A stretch of 64,000 nt of DNA from Gimesia sp. (lineage in GTDB: Bacteria > Planctomycetota > Planctomycetia > Planctomycetales > Planctomycetaceae): positions 1-64,000 of the forward strand of contig PAJV01000004.1 in assembly GCA_002706765.1 (NCBI GenBank). Reading direction: 5' to 3'. Positions 8,849 through 21,542 of the stretch are shown one piece after another (position 1 is the first letter of the stretch; each line of letters opens with the position of its first letter). Position numbers and translations under genes: made by a program. The notes under the pieces are model-generated. The model was not told where the DNA came from. It made no database searches and saw only the letters and a program-made list of their open reading frames with translations.

Positions 8849-9226
8849 TCAGGCAGACTTTGCGTAGTCCTGTTCGATTTCATCATCCTGGTCATCAAGC
8901 TGTTCGGCAGCATCCGCGGAAGCGAGCAGTTTTCGAAGCTTTTTCTCCAGCCTGGGAAGCATTTTATTCCCTGAGTTGGTGACTTTATAGAAGACCCCCG
9001 AATCGCGTCCTGCAATCTGGAACTTGAGTAGATCAAAGGCGATTAACTTGCCATGAATGCGAGGCAGATGTTCGGCGACAACCCCCTCGACTTCATTCTG
9101 GCGAATAATCCAGCCATCTGACTCCGGGTCCTGTTCCTTGACCTGGACCTGCGTTTGACTGTAATGCCTCAAAACGAGACACCACTCGGGATTTTCCAGC
9201 ATCTGTTCCTGTTCGAAATCTATCAT
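8849..9226 (-). CDS. Conserved-looking hypothetical protein
   Basis: A 125-residue soluble protein that I do not recognise. It is mixed alpha/beta and charged, with a Trp-rich stretch (DGWIIRQN) and an acidic C-terminus (about 105-120: AAEQLDDQDDEIEQD). No signal peptide, membrane segment or metal-binding motif is visible. Residue composition is that of a real protein, and the antisense frames are shorter. It stands alone on the minus strand between the Cys-rich gene and the HD-domain gene; no function can be inferred from neighbours. Confidence 0.65.
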   Translation of the reverse strand: MIDFEQEQMLENPEWCLVLRHYSQTQVQVKEQDPESDGWIIRQNEVEGVVAEHLPRIHGKLIAFDLLKFQIAGRDSGVFYKVTNSGNKMLPRLEKKLRKLLASADAAEQLDDQDDEIEQDYAKSA

Positions 9227-9457
9227 GTTGTAGTTATCGACCTGGTCCCCGAACCAGTATTATCGAATTCACTTTGCCGACACGACCGACATAACAGGAC
9301 TATTGTCTTATACCCTGGGTCAAAAAATCGTCGAAAACAGCTCAAGATTTTCTGTAATACAATACCTGAAGTTGCATGCGCTATGCAGGAATGATTTACA
9401 GAAGTTCACACGCCCGTCCCGGCAGTCTGCAAGGAGCTGAAGCGGTAGAGCCGCGAC

Positions 9458-10864
9458 CTACATATTCGTTTTGGAATCAGAGACTTCACCCAGCGCGGCA
9501 TTGAGTGCATTGGTCATCTCCAGGTCATGCAGATGGTCGCGGGTATAAATCCGAAAGATGAGAAAACTGACAGGGATCGCTCGGAATAACTCATCATCGT
9601 GCAGTTCCTGTGTTTTCTCGGTTCCCTGATCCAGCAGGAAGTTCTGGCCCCCCGCGGGCAACCGGCCACTGGGGCGATGATAGTGCCTGGCGACATCGAT
9701 TCTCAGAGGGATCTGTTTTAATTTCGCAGGCAGTTTTGCCCGCACCCTTTTTTCGACGAGTTCGGGTTCAGAAAAAATCGAAGTGTGGACGGCGGTGCCG
9801 GAATGAAAATTGAGCGAGCGTTCACAAGCCATTTTCCACTCGACATTCCGCGACAGGATACCCTGCCAGCGTTCTCCCAGATCCAGAACAGCCGGATCTG
9901 AGCTCTTTTTAAACCGTCCCACATCAACCAGAAACGAGGATTCCGTGAAGCCCAGATAATCATCCAGATGTTCCAGGGGATTTCCATGAAACAGGTGCTG
10001 CATGGTTTCCGCAAAGATTTCTTCCAGAGCCAGGTCCAGCGCGCGGACCGTCCGGTGATAATAGATGGTTCGAAACAGGTTGGCCCGGGTCTCGATAAAA
10101 TTGACCAGCGCCTGCAAGCCTCGTCCATGAATCGTGAGGCCTTCCGTGGTAAAAAAGCTGTAATGGATCAAGCGGGAGACATCGACGGCTCGAATGTTGT
10201 AACCTGACATATAGGCATCGCGCAGGACAAAGTCCATGTTATCCACGGTGTAAATGCCGCTGAACATGGCACGCAGCTTGCATAGCCAGTCCGGATTTCC
10301 TTCTTCACTCTGCTGATCTCCTGAGGGGCGACGGATCAGCCAGCCCACCTGTTTTGGATCCAGCTCTTCCAGTGGGTTCAACCGGCCATTGGGATTTCTG
10401 CGAATCCCGCGGATCAGGTCGCCCAGTTCATGTTCGATAATATGAGCTCCGATATCTTCATGGGTCAAACCATATTGATCCAGATAATGATCATCAAAAA
10501 AATGACCGAAGGGTCCATGCCCGACATCATGCAACAGGGCAGCAAGGCGCACCAGGCTCTCTACATAAGGCAGTGAAGGGACATTCCGGCAGGCAGTGTT
10601 GAGCGAATCATACCAGGCGTGGATGGCGACCGATGCCAGATGCATTGCTCCCAACACATGTTGAAACCGCATATGCTCTGCAGAAGGGAAAACCCACCAG
10701 GCTGTCTGCAGTTGATGAATGTGCCTCAAACGCTGCACCCAGGGGTGATCAATGATCTCCTGTTCTGAGATTTCTTCACCGGGTATCCCCGTTTTTGATG
10801 TAAACGGTATATATCCATGAATGGGATCATGGGCCAAACTTTCAGAAATAAAATCGCGTACCAT
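9458..10864 (-). CDS. HD-domain phosphohydrolase (SAMHD1/dGTPase-like)
   Basis: A 468-residue cytosolic metal-dependent phosphohydrolase. The HD metal-site ligands are all present: His69 in RFQHVLG, His112-Asp113 in LLHDVGHGPFGH, and a later Asp in DNMDFVLRDAYMSG. The N-terminal DPIHGYIPF and the DLALEEIF region match the broad SAMHD1/YdhJ-like group, whose characterised members hydrolyse dNTPs. Whether this one is a dNTPase or acts on another nucleotide is not visible. ATG start at 10864 with GTGAGA upstream. It is divergent from the potassium transporter gene, with about 85 bp holding both promoters. Confidence 0.87.
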   Translation of the reverse strand: MVRDFISESLAHDPIHGYIPFTSKTGIPGEEISEQEIIDHPWVQRLRHIHQLQTAWWVFPSAEHMRFQHVLGAMHLASVAIHAWYDSLNTACRNVPSLPYVESLVRLAALLHDVGHGPFGHFFDDHYLDQYGLTHEDIGAHIIEHELGDLIRGIRRNPNGRLNPLEELDPKQVGWLIRRPSGDQQSEEGNPDWLCKLRAMFSGIYTVDNMDFVLRDAYMSGYNIRAVDVSRLIHYSFFTTEGLTIHGRGLQALVNFIETRANLFRTIYYHRTVRALDLALEEIFAETMQHLFHGNPLEHLDDYLGFTESSFLVDVGRFKKSSDPAVLDLGERWQGILSRNVEWKMACERSLNFHSGTAVHTSIFSEPELVEKRVRAKLPAKLKQIPLRIDVARHYHRPSGRLPAGGQNFLLDQGTEKTQELHDDELFRAIPVSFLIFRIYTRDHLHDLEMTNALNAALGEVSDSKTNM

Positions 10865-10949
10865 TATCTCACTGTTTCAATTGCATTATATTGCGAATAA
10901 AATCTGAACAGGTTTTCATAAACTCTTTTTGGTTACAGCTTTTATTCAT

Positions 10950-12773
10950 ATGACGTTGTCACATCTTCCCAGTCGGATCCAGTACCAGACCTATCACCCC
11001 AAACGCTGCCGTCTGCTGCGCCGCTGTGAAATCATCGCCTTAATTGTGGCTCTGATAGCCACCATTATTCTACATGGCCTGCTGAAGATTACCACCATCG
11101 TGCATTGGGAGCTAGGGGTGATCATCTTCGGTACGATGTTGTACTTCACTTTGAGCCTGGCGTTTCGCTACTACTGGCACCTGTCGCGCAATGAGTTTCT
11201 TCGCAATCATGTCATCTATGTCTTTTTATCAGGTCTGTGGATCTGCAGCGTGGTGCTGATCGTTATTTTTCAGGACCTGCTGCCGGACTCTGCTCCGGAT
11301 CGACTGCTCCTCATTCTGGGTGCCTCCGAACTCTGCGTGATCCTGCGAAGCCTGTACGAAGCGATTCTCCTGATCCGCCGCGTCTCCTCGCGCGGCTGGA
11401 ACCCGGCTTTAATTGTTGTCTCTTCGTTTCTGGTTCTGATTTCCGTAGGAACGGCTCTGCTGATGTTTCCGACGGCCCGGGTCCAGGATCCCACTACTGT
11501 GAATACAGAGGGTGCTCCCTTTCTGACGGCCCTGTTCACCTCAACCAGCGCCAGTTGTGTGACAGGCCTGATCATTGTCCCCACGGGAACTTACTGGAGC
11601 CAGACCGGACAGACAATCATCCTGTTTCTATTCCAGATTGGTGGCCTGGGAATCCTGACCTTTGGGGCCTTCTTCGCCGCCGCTTTTGGACGGTCAATGC
11701 AAATTCGCGAGAGCGTCACGTTCGGTGAAATGCTGGAATCTCACCAGCGGGGCGACGTGAGGCGACTGCTGCTGGCGATTCTGGGTATTACGATTTTTAC
11801 CGAACTGGCGGGGGCCGTCTGTCTTTCAGGATTATGGCCGGAACTCTCATGGGAAGATCGTATCTTCCACAGCCTGTTCCATTCGGTCAGTGCCTACTGT
11901 AATGCAGGTTTCAGCCTGATGGATGACAATCTGCTCGGCATGGGCCATCACTGGCAGGTCTGGGCCGTCATGCCGGCGCTGATCATCATTGGGGGACTGG
12001 GTTTTGCCGTCAACTATAATTTCATGCTGTATGGCATCACCCATTTTTCCAATCTGCGGGTTCGCAAACCTCTGTTCCACCACCCCACTCAGAAAGTCAG
12101 GCTGACAATTTCATCACGCCTGGTACTCTTTACCACTCTCTTTCTACTCGTGGGAGGAACCATCGGAATCTACTTCTTAGAGTCGGTTCATGGAAACTAT
12201 GAAACCCCTTTCCGGGAACAGCTGAACCAGGCCTGGTTTCAGTCGGTGACAATGAGGACAGCCGGCTTTAATACTGTTGACCTGGGGGAATTCCAGCCGC
12301 AGTCCAAACTGTTTTCAGTACTGTTGATGTTTGTCGGTGCCTCCCCCGGTTCTACGGGAGGCGGAGTTAAAACAACGGTATTCGCTTTGGCGATTCTCTC
12401 TGTCTGGGCTTTACTGAAAGGCAGGGACCGTGTTGAAATTATGGGGCGCACCATCCCTCCAGCCCTGATTCACAGGTCACTTACCATCATTTCACTGGGA
12501 ATCCTGGTGCTGATGACTTCCACGCTGCTGGTGGTATTATTTGAAAATCGTGAAGATATCTTTCTGGATCATCTGTTCGAAACGACCAGTGCCTTTGCAA
12601 CAGTAGGCGTTTCGACCGGGATTACAGCCGAATTAACCACCCCCTCACACTGGGTGATTATTTTTACGATGCTGATTGGCAGAGTCGGACCGCTGACGGC
12701 GCTGATCGCTTTGTCAAATCGCGGCCCCTCCAACCGGTACCAATACCCGGAAGAAAGTGTGAACCTGGGTTAA
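10950..12773 (+). CDS. Trk/Ktr-type potassium uptake channel subunit
   Basis: The membrane pore of a K+ uptake system of the TrkH/KtrB superfamily. Four selectivity-filter P-loops are recognisable in order: STSASCVTGL, SVSAYCNAGFSL, TMRTAGFNTVDL and TTSAFATVGVSTG. The N-terminus carries additional membrane segments (about residues 20-140) beyond the eight-helix core. The ATG at 10950 is more likely than an in-frame TTG at 10929; neither has a strong ribosome-binding site. The NAD-binding gating subunit is encoded 76 bp downstream, which is the standard two-gene arrangement. Confidence 0.92.
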   Translation: MTLSHLPSRIQYQTYHPKRCRLLRRCEIIALIVALIATIILHGLLKITTIVHWELGVIIFGTMLYFTLSLAFRYYWHLSRNEFLRNHVIYVFLSGLWICSVVLIVIFQDLLPDSAPDRLLLILGASELCVILRSLYEAILLIRRVSSRGWNPALIVVSSFLVLISVGTALLMFPTARVQDPTTVNTEGAPFLTALFTSTSASCVTGLIIVPTGTYWSQTGQTIILFLFQIGGLGILTFGAFFAAAFGRSMQIRESVTFGEMLESHQRGDVRRLLLAILGITIFTELAGAVCLSGLWPELSWEDRIFHSLFHSVSAYCNAGFSLMDDNLLGMGHHWQVWAVMPALIIIGGLGFAVNYNFMLYGITHFSNLRVRKPLFHHPTQKVRLTISSRLVLFTTLFLLVGGTIGIYFLESVHGNYETPFREQLNQAWFQSVTMRTAGFNTVDLGEFQPQSKLFSVLLMFVGASPGSTGGGVKTTVFALAILSVWALLKGRDRVEIMGRTIPPALIHRSLTIISLGILVLMTSTLLVVLFENREDIFLDHLFETTSAFATVGVSTGITAELTTPSHWVIIFTMLIGRVGPLTALIALSNRGPSNRYQYPEESVNLG

Positions 12774-12849
12774 TCCCTGCTACAAAAACCGTTAGAATAT
12801 AGATTCATCCCGCATCCAATAATTACCTCTCCCGGGGAGCATTGATCCT

Positions 12850-13539
12850 GTGATAAAAGTAGCCGTCATCGGTTTAGGACGATTCGGAACGGAACTGGCA
12901 AAACGTCTGGGGGCCAGCCACGTCGAAGTGATTGCCATCGATACATCCGACAAGCTGGTCAATGAAGTCAAAGACGACGTGGCGATCGCCGTCCGGCTGA
13001 ATGCGACCGATGAGCAGGCATTAAAAAGCCAGGATATAGACAAAGTGGATGTCTGTGTGATCTCCATCGGCGAAAACTTTGAAGCGGCTCTGCTGACGAC
13101 CGTCATACTCAAAAAACTGGGTGTACCTAAAATTATCTGTCGCGCACAAACCAGGTTCCACGCGGAGATTTTTACACAGGTCGGCGCGACAGATGTCATT
13201 CAGCCTGAGGTTCAGGCCGGCGCACACCTGGCACGCCTGCTCGCCAATCCTCACCTGGAAGACTACATTCAGGTGGGCGATGGTTACACCATGATCGAAT
13301 TGATCACCCCTAAAGAATTCATTGGGAAAAACCTGACGGAACTTTCCCTGCGCTCTACCTACTCGGTGAACGTCGTCGCGATTCGCAAGCGGAACTCAGC
13401 TGAAGTGGAACAGAAAACAGGTAAGATCTACACCACCGACTGTGTTCCCCACCCGGATTACCAGATACAGGAATCAGATATCCTGTTAATCATCGGAACG
13501 GATCAGAACCTGCTCCGCCTGCCCACCAGCAATACGTGA
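12850..13539 (+). CDS. Potassium uptake regulatory subunit with RCK domains (TrkA/KtrA family)
   Basis: A 229-residue cytosolic peripheral protein that gates the adjacent K+ channel. It has one RCK_N Rossmann domain starting IGLGRFG with the acidic ribose-binding residue in VIAIDTS, then one RCK_C domain from about residue 140. A single RCK_N/RCK_C unit matches KtrA/CglK-type regulators rather than the duplicated E. coli TrkA. GTG start at 12850 with CCCGGGGAG upstream. It converges on glpK with 21 bp between the stops. Confidence 0.92.
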   Translation: MIKVAVIGLGRFGTELAKRLGASHVEVIAIDTSDKLVNEVKDDVAIAVRLNATDEQALKSQDIDKVDVCVISIGENFEAALLTTVILKKLGVPKIICRAQTRFHAEIFTQVGATDVIQPEVQAGAHLARLLANPHLEDYIQVGDGYTMIELITPKEFIGKNLTELSLRSTYSVNVVAIRKRNSAEVEQKTGKIYTTDCVPHPDYQIQESDILLIIGTDQNLLRLPTSNT

Positions 13540-13560
13540 CAGACTCCCGCGTTTCACGGA

Positions 13561-15048
13561 TCAGGCCCAGTCCCGGGATCGTTCAATGGCTTTTTTCCAG
13601 CGTTGATACAGATGCGTTCTCCGCTCTGCGTCCATCGCAGGCTGAAACTCCACGTCCAGTGCCCAGTTTTTTGTCACTTCATTCTGATCATGCCAGAATC
13701 CGACCGCGAGCCCTGCCAGATAGGCGGCTCCCAGTGCAGTCGTCTCGTGTACGACTGGTCGCTGCGCAGGAACATCCAGCATGTCCGCCTGGAACTGCAT
13801 TAACAGCTGATTGGCGGCCGCGCCCCCATCCACCTTGAGGTTTTTCAGTTTGATTCCGGAATCCTGTTCCATGGCATGCAGTACATCACAACTCTGATAA
13901 GCCAGCGACTCCAGAACGGCACGCGCCACATGGGCTTTCGTAGAACCACGCGTAAGACCGATTAACGTTCCCCGCGCGTTCTGATTCCAGTAGGGAGCCC
14001 CCAGTCCCACAAAGGCAGGCACAAAGAAAACGTCTCCGGAATCTTCCACCTGTGCGGCCAGACCTTCTACTTCTTCTGATGATTTAATGATCTGCAGACC
14101 ATCGCGCAGCCACTGAATCGCAGCGCCGGCAATAAAGACGGATCCTTCCAGGCAGTAAGTCACTTTACCATTAATGCTCCAGCCAATCGTGGTCAACAGG
14201 CCGGTGGTGGAGGGGACCGGCTTGTCTCCCGTATTCATCAGCATGAAGCAGCCTGTGCCATATGTATTCTTGGCAGAACCGGTTTCAAAACAGCCCTGCC
14301 CAAATGTGGCCGCCTGCTGATCGCCGGCGATTCCAGCTATTTTAAGCGGTGCGCCAAACAGTTCAGGCGACGTTTCACCATAGACTTCACTGGAACTTTT
14401 CACTTCGGGCAGCATCGCACGTGGAATGTCAAAAATCTTCAGCAGTTCCTCATCCCATTCATGGGTATGAATATTATACAGCAGGGTTCGACACGCATTC
14501 GTGGGATCAGTCACATGAACCTTGCCTCCTGTCAGCCGCCAGATCAGAAAGGAATCGATCGTACCGAACAGGACTTCCCCCTTCTCAGCCCTCTCCCTGA
14601 GTCCTTCAATCTCATTCAGCAGATATTCAATTTTTGTGCCGGAGAAATAAGCATCAAGGACCAGCCCTGTTTTCTCACGAAACAGTTTTTCGTATCCCTC
14701 CGCTTTCAGCTGATCACAGCGTGCGGCGGTTAAACGACTCTGCCAGACGATGGCATTCGAGACCGGTTTTCCGGTATCACGATCCCAGATTACGATTGTT
14801 TCCCGCTGGTTGGTAATACCGATGGCAGCGATCTCTGAAAGATCCACGCGCGACTGCTCGATCACACGCTGCGCAGTAGCCAGTTGCGAATCCCAGATGG
14901 CCTCCGGATCATGTTCTACCAGCCCGGGTGAAGGAAAGATCTGTTCAAATTCCTGCTGGGCCGTCGCCTCAATTTTTCCCTGATGATTAAATAATATAGA
15001 GCGACTGGACGTCGTTCCCTGATCTAATGCCAGAATATATTTAGCCAT
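13561..15048 (-). CDS. glpK: Glycerol kinase
   Basis: Phosphorylates glycerol to sn-glycerol 3-phosphate using ATP. This FGGY-family protein is 495 residues from the ATG at 15048, which has a strong AAGGAG 9 bp upstream; an earlier in-frame Met is not needed. The N-terminal motif LDQGTTSSR, the glycerol-contacting WQSR, and GIAGDQQAA are all visible, as are [14 protein letters not shown] and the C-terminal KVDGGAAAN. No glpF or glpD is adjacent. It lies downstream of the ammonium transporter but behind that gene's terminator, so it probably has its own promoter. Confidence 0.96.
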   Translation of the reverse strand: MAKYILALDQGTTSSRSILFNHQGKIEATAQQEFEQIFPSPGLVEHDPEAIWDSQLATAQRVIEQSRVDLSEIAAIGITNQRETIVIWDRDTGKPVSNAIVWQSRLTAARCDQLKAEGYEKLFREKTGLVLDAYFSGTKIEYLLNEIEGLRERAEKGEVLFGTIDSFLIWRLTGGKVHVTDPTNACRTLLYNIHTHEWDEELLKIFDIPRAMLPEVKSSSEVYGETSPELFGAPLKIAGIAGDQQAATFGQGCFETGSAKNTYGTGCFMLMNTGDKPVPSTTGLLTTIGWSINGKVTYCLEGSVFIAGAAIQWLRDGLQIIKSSEEVEGLAAQVEDSGDVFFVPAFVGLGAPYWNQNARGTLIGLTRGSTKAHVARAVLESLAYQSCDVLHAMEQDSGIKLKNLKVDGGAAANQLLMQFQADMLDVPAQRPVVHETTALGAAYLAGLAVGFWHDQNEVTKNWALDVEFQPAMDAERRTHLYQRWKKAIERSRDWA

Positions 15049-15228
15049 TACCATACTCCTTGAGGCGAACACAGACTTCAAAGCGAAAGACTTGAATGCT
15101 TACATTCTGTTTACATTAAGTAAGCCGAGCCGGGTTCACAAGGAATTCCTGAGAATTCTTGAAGAGAGCGATTCGGATCATCTGCTGAAACTGGTCAGAA
15201 CCGACGATCTTGTCTGGCAGTGCGCGCA

Positions 15229-15272
15229 TAAAAAAACTGATGGCGAGAGAATTCATTTCTCAAGCCATCAGT
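15229..15272 (-). terminator. Rho-independent terminator of the ammonium transporter gene
   Basis: On the minus strand ACTGATGGC and GCCATCAGT form a 9-bp stem, with an inner GAGA/TCTC pairing, followed directly by seven T residues. It lies 54 bp after the transporter stop codon and separates it from glpK. Confidence 0.88.
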
Positions 15273-15325
15273 CAGTCACACTTAATAGTACCTCCTGCAA
15301 AGTACCAGTGTTTCAACAGTCTGTC

Positions 15326-16699
15326 CTAGTGGTATGCTTGCATTCCGTGCTCAGACAGGTCCAGACCTTTCAATTCATCTTCTTCGGAAACTCTCAATTG
15401 TCCGATCACTTTCAAGACAATGAAGAGAATGAACATTGTGACAAAGGCATAGACAGGAATCACAACTGATCCCAGAATCTGAACACCCAGGTCATAATCG
15501 CCAAAGATACCCGTAGCCACCCCACCCCAGATACCACACAGTCCGTGGACAGGGAAAGCACCGACGGGATCGTCGATTCTCAGTTTTTCCAGTGCGAGGA
15601 TGCCGAAGACAACCAGGAGACCAGCAATTCCGCCGATAGCAAGCGACTCGAGATTGGTCACGCTGTCACAGTTGGCAGTGATACCAACCAGACCAGCCAG
15701 CACACCGTTCAGAGCCATGGAAATATCAGGCTTACCATACATAACCCAACCCAGGATCATGGCGGCGACACCACCGGTGGCTGCTGCCAGAGTTGTGTTG
15801 GTTGCAATTAACATCACAGCGTTCGTGTTACCAGTTCCAGCGAAAGCCAGCTGACTACCGGGATTGAACCCGTACCAGCCGACCCACAGAATGAAGACAC
15901 CCAGTGTCGCTTGAGCAATATTATGCCCTGGAATGGGAACAGATTTGCCATCTTTGAAGCGACCGATACGGGGTCCGAGCACCAGAGCTCCAGCCAGGCC
16001 AGCAAAACCACCGACAGCGTGCACAACAATCGAACCGGCAAAGTCATAGAATCCCATGGCGTCTAACCAGCCACCGCCCCACTTCCAGTAACCACTGATA
16101 GGATAAATAAATCCAGTCAGGATCACGCTGTAGATCAGGTAAGAGCTGAATTTGAGACGACCGGCAACAGCACCAGATACGATGGTGGCAGCTGTCGCGG
16201 CGAATGCAACCTGGAACAGAAAGTCCACTTGAGGATGCAGTACAGCAGGACCGGCTTCTCCCGCTTCTCCGATTCCAAAACCAGCGTAGCCGAAGTAGCC
16301 ATTTCCTGCATCACCCGGATACATGAGTCCGTAACCGACGGCGAAATAGATCAGAACGCCAACACAGACATCCATCAGGTTCTTAAAGAGAATATTGATT
16401 GTGTTTTTGGATGAGTTGAATCCTGACTCGACCATGGCGAAACCGGCCTGCATAAACAGAACCAGCACAGCACACAGCATTAACATGCTGTTATCGAGTG
16501 CGTAGTAAACTTCAGATAATGAAAGTGGGGGAGCTTCTTCAGCGGGAGCTTCCTCAGCAGGAGCCTGTGTCTCCATCGTTGCTTCCGCTGCGGGCTTTTC
16601 TGTCGGTTCAGCTTCATCAAAAGCCAACGTGGGTTGAGAGAACGCTAATACTACGACAAGGCTTGCCGTTAAGCCTGTGAGCGCATGTTTCCAATTCAT
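15326..16699 (-). CDS. amt: Ammonium transporter (Amt/MEP/Rh family)
   Basis: Inner-membrane ammonium channel of 457 residues. A cleavable signal peptide (ending about LAFDEAE) is followed by an Ala/Pro/Glu-rich linker of about 30 residues and then the 11-helix core. The pore histidine pair is present in VVHAVGG and VHGLCGIWGG, and the structural Asp is in YDFAGS. The C-terminal tail is short. An N-terminal signal sequence occurs in several bacterial Amts; the acidic Pro/Ala linker is unusual. A sigma-54-type promoter lies about 120 bp upstream, consistent with nitrogen control, but no glnK is adjacent. Confidence 0.95.
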   Translation of the reverse strand: MNWKHALTGLTASLVVVLAFSQPTLAFDEAEPTEKPAAEATMETQAPAEEAPAEEAPPLSLSEVYYALDNSMLMLCAVLVLFMQAGFAMVESGFNSSKNTINILFKNLMDVCVGVLIYFAVGYGLMYPGDAGNGYFGYAGFGIGEAGEAGPAVLHPQVDFLFQVAFAATAATIVSGAVAGRLKFSSYLIYSVILTGFIYPISGYWKWGGGWLDAMGFYDFAGSIVVHAVGGFAGLAGALVLGPRIGRFKDGKSVPIPGHNIAQATLGVFILWVGWYGFNPGSQLAFAGTGNTNAVMLIATNTTLAAATGGVAAMILGWVMYGKPDISMALNGVLAGLVGITANCDSVTNLESLAIGGIAGLLVVFGILALEKLRIDDPVGAFPVHGLCGIWGGVATGIFGDYDLGVQILGSVVIPVYAFVTMFILFIVLKVIGQLRVSEEDELKGLDLSEHGMQAYH

Positions 16700-16829
16700 T
16701 TTGTCGCAAACCTTTCCCGGAGTCTAATCAGTCGTTGTTTCTTCTACTGTCTGGACAATCGTTGAATCTGATTATGGCCCCTAAATACCAATCAATAATT
16801 TGAGCACTTTCTTTGGTAGAGGGGCGTAA

Positions 16830-16845
16830 TGCAAACAGTGTGCCT
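16830..16845 (-). promoter_or_regulatory. Sigma-54 (-24/-12) promoter of the ammonium transporter
   Basis: On the minus strand the site reads AGGCACACTGTTTGCA, with the invariant GG and GC separated by exactly 10 bp and 14 of 16 positions at or near the consensus TGGCAC-N5-TTGCA. Transcription would start near 16819, about 120 bp before the start codon. Ammonium transporters are classic NtrC/RpoN targets, which supports the call. Confidence 0.7.
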
Positions 16846-17310
16846 CTAAGAAATTCCGGAAGTGGTTCTACGACCATATCGCTTTATCAACATGAGACTT
16901 ACAGACGATCATAATAAATTCATATTTCCTGATTTTTACATTTTGTAACATTTTCAATGCGGGTAAATCGGGCATCGACTCGCGATGCTGCCCGCTGTTT
17001 AAGCAGAGCATCTGCAATCTGTCGGCTCAATTCGAACTCATCAGTTTTGACTGGACACTCTGACTGGTCTGCTGAGATCAACAAAGTCACTCTACCAGCG
17101 GTCGCGGAACTGGCGTTTCACAATTGCAGCTCTGCTGCCAACTTGGCAGTCTGAGAATAAAACCTGAATTCCACAATAGTCATAATCTACTATGCAGTAT
17201 TGTCTTATAACTCATAATTCTGATTGGCATGATGATTGCATTTACTGTTTGCCATGGTCGGGGTCTACATGAATCCCTGCCAACTTTGTTTGTATTACAC
17301 CTGGAACGTA

Positions 17311-17369
17311 CTCACGCGTTCAAGACGGCATGACTACCAAGTCCGCTTATCTTTAACATTACGCGTGAG
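17311..17369. promoter_or_regulatory. Spaced inverted repeat upstream of groEL1
   Basis: CTCACGCGT (17311-17319) and its exact reverse complement ACGCGTGAG (17361-17369) are separated by 41 bp, ending 59 bp before the groEL1 start. Each arm contains the self-complementary ACGCGT. It could be a two-site operator for a heat-shock regulator or a long leader stem; neither is proven. Confidence 0.4.
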
Positions 17370-17419
17370 AGATCATCGTGGTCATGGACACATATTTATT
17401 GGCCATTATTGCTGGTTGA

Positions 17420-19138
<1,719 letters not shown>

Positions 19139-19147
19139 GCCATGATC

Positions 19148-19176
19148 GCCATCCGCTTCTGATAGAAGAGGATGGC
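19148..19176 (+). other. Stem-loop between groEL1 and groES
   Basis: GCCATCC and GGATGGC enclose an inner TTCT/AGAA pair just after the groEL1 stop. No T-run follows, so it is more likely an RNA processing or stabilising hairpin than a terminator. Confidence 0.45.
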
Positions 19177-19225
19177 AACAGGATCCCCAGCGGATCCTGG
19201 CTGTGACAACATGAGACATATTACT

Positions 19226-19244
19226 TCCGGGAAATGCTCCCGGA
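19226..19244 (+). other. Stem-loop in the groES leader
   Basis: TCCGGGA, loop AATGC, TCCCGGA: a perfect 7-bp stem 46 bp before the groES start and not followed by T residues. It may mark a processed 5' end or a leader control element. Confidence 0.4.
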
Positions 19245-19290
19245 TTCATACATACAACCAGATTAATTGGAATACTTGGGAGTTAACATA

Positions 19291-19581
19291 ATGGAACTGA
19301 ATCCTCTTGATGACCGTATCGTGATTGAACCCAATGTTGCAGAAGAAACAACTGCTGGTGGGATCGTTCTGCCTGACACAGCTCAGGAAAAACCACAGAG
19401 CGGTACTGTAATCGCTGTGGGTCCTGGCCGTCTTCTGGAAAGCGGTGAGCGTTGCCCGGTTGCCGTTGAAGTCGGTGATGAAGTTCTCTACGGTAAATAC
19501 GGTGGAACTGATATCGAAGTCAGCGGTAAAGATGTCAAGATCCTGCGGGAAAGTGACATTCTTGCCAAAATCATCAAGTAA
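19291..19581 (+). CDS. groS: Co-chaperonin GroES
   Basis: Heptameric lid for GroEL; 96 residues from the ATG at 19291, which has GGGAG about 10 bp upstream. The protein begins [14 protein letters not shown]. The mobile loop ([19 protein letters not shown]) is intact, as are the roof and the conserved [15 protein letters not shown] segment. An upstream in-frame start at 19267 would add eight residues not seen in the family. It is the only GroES in the window and is flanked by two groEL genes, so it may serve both. Confidence 0.95.
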   Translation: MELNPLDDRIVIEPNVAEETTAGGIVLPDTAQEKPQSGTVIAVGPGRLLESGERCPVAVEVGDEVLYGKYGGTDIEVSGKDVKILRESDILAKIIK

Positions 19582-19606
19582 AGAACGTACTGAATCGGAC
19601 CATTCG

Positions 19607-19646
19607 GGCAGAGATATGAATTGCAATACACAATTCCTTCTCTGCC
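19607..19646 (+). other. Stem-loop between groES and groEL2
   Basis: GGCAGAGA (19607-19614) pairs exactly with TCTCTGCC (19639-19646), and an inner AATTG/CAATT pair tightens the loop. There is no T-run. It sits 26 bp after groES and could uncouple groEL2 expression from groES. Confidence 0.4.
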
Positions 19647-19741
19647 TGCTTCGAGAATCTTAATCAATCACAAATCACGCAGGGGAGAACGGAGCAATCC
19701 GATCGAATGTTCGTTCCTGTTAAACAGAGGAGTTTATAAGC

Positions 19742-21361
<1,620 letters not shown>

Positions 21362-21418
21362 TTTCTGATACCAACTGTTTTCCATCACTGGAATTCAGCA
21401 GAAACATTGTGATAACAG

Positions 21419-21451
21419 ACGGGCCGCCGTAAAATGGTGGCCCGTTTTTTT
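21419..21451 (+). terminator. Rho-independent terminator after groEL2
   Basis: ACGGGCCGCC and GGTGGCCCGT pair around a 7-nt loop and run into seven T residues. It separates the groE genes from dnaJ. Confidence 0.9.
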
Positions 21452-21542
21452 CAGTTCTGAATGGAATGACAATCGCGAGAACTTCACCAGGGCGAACAGG
21501 GTCAGGTTCTAAATTATTTAGATATACGACGAGTTGTGATTT

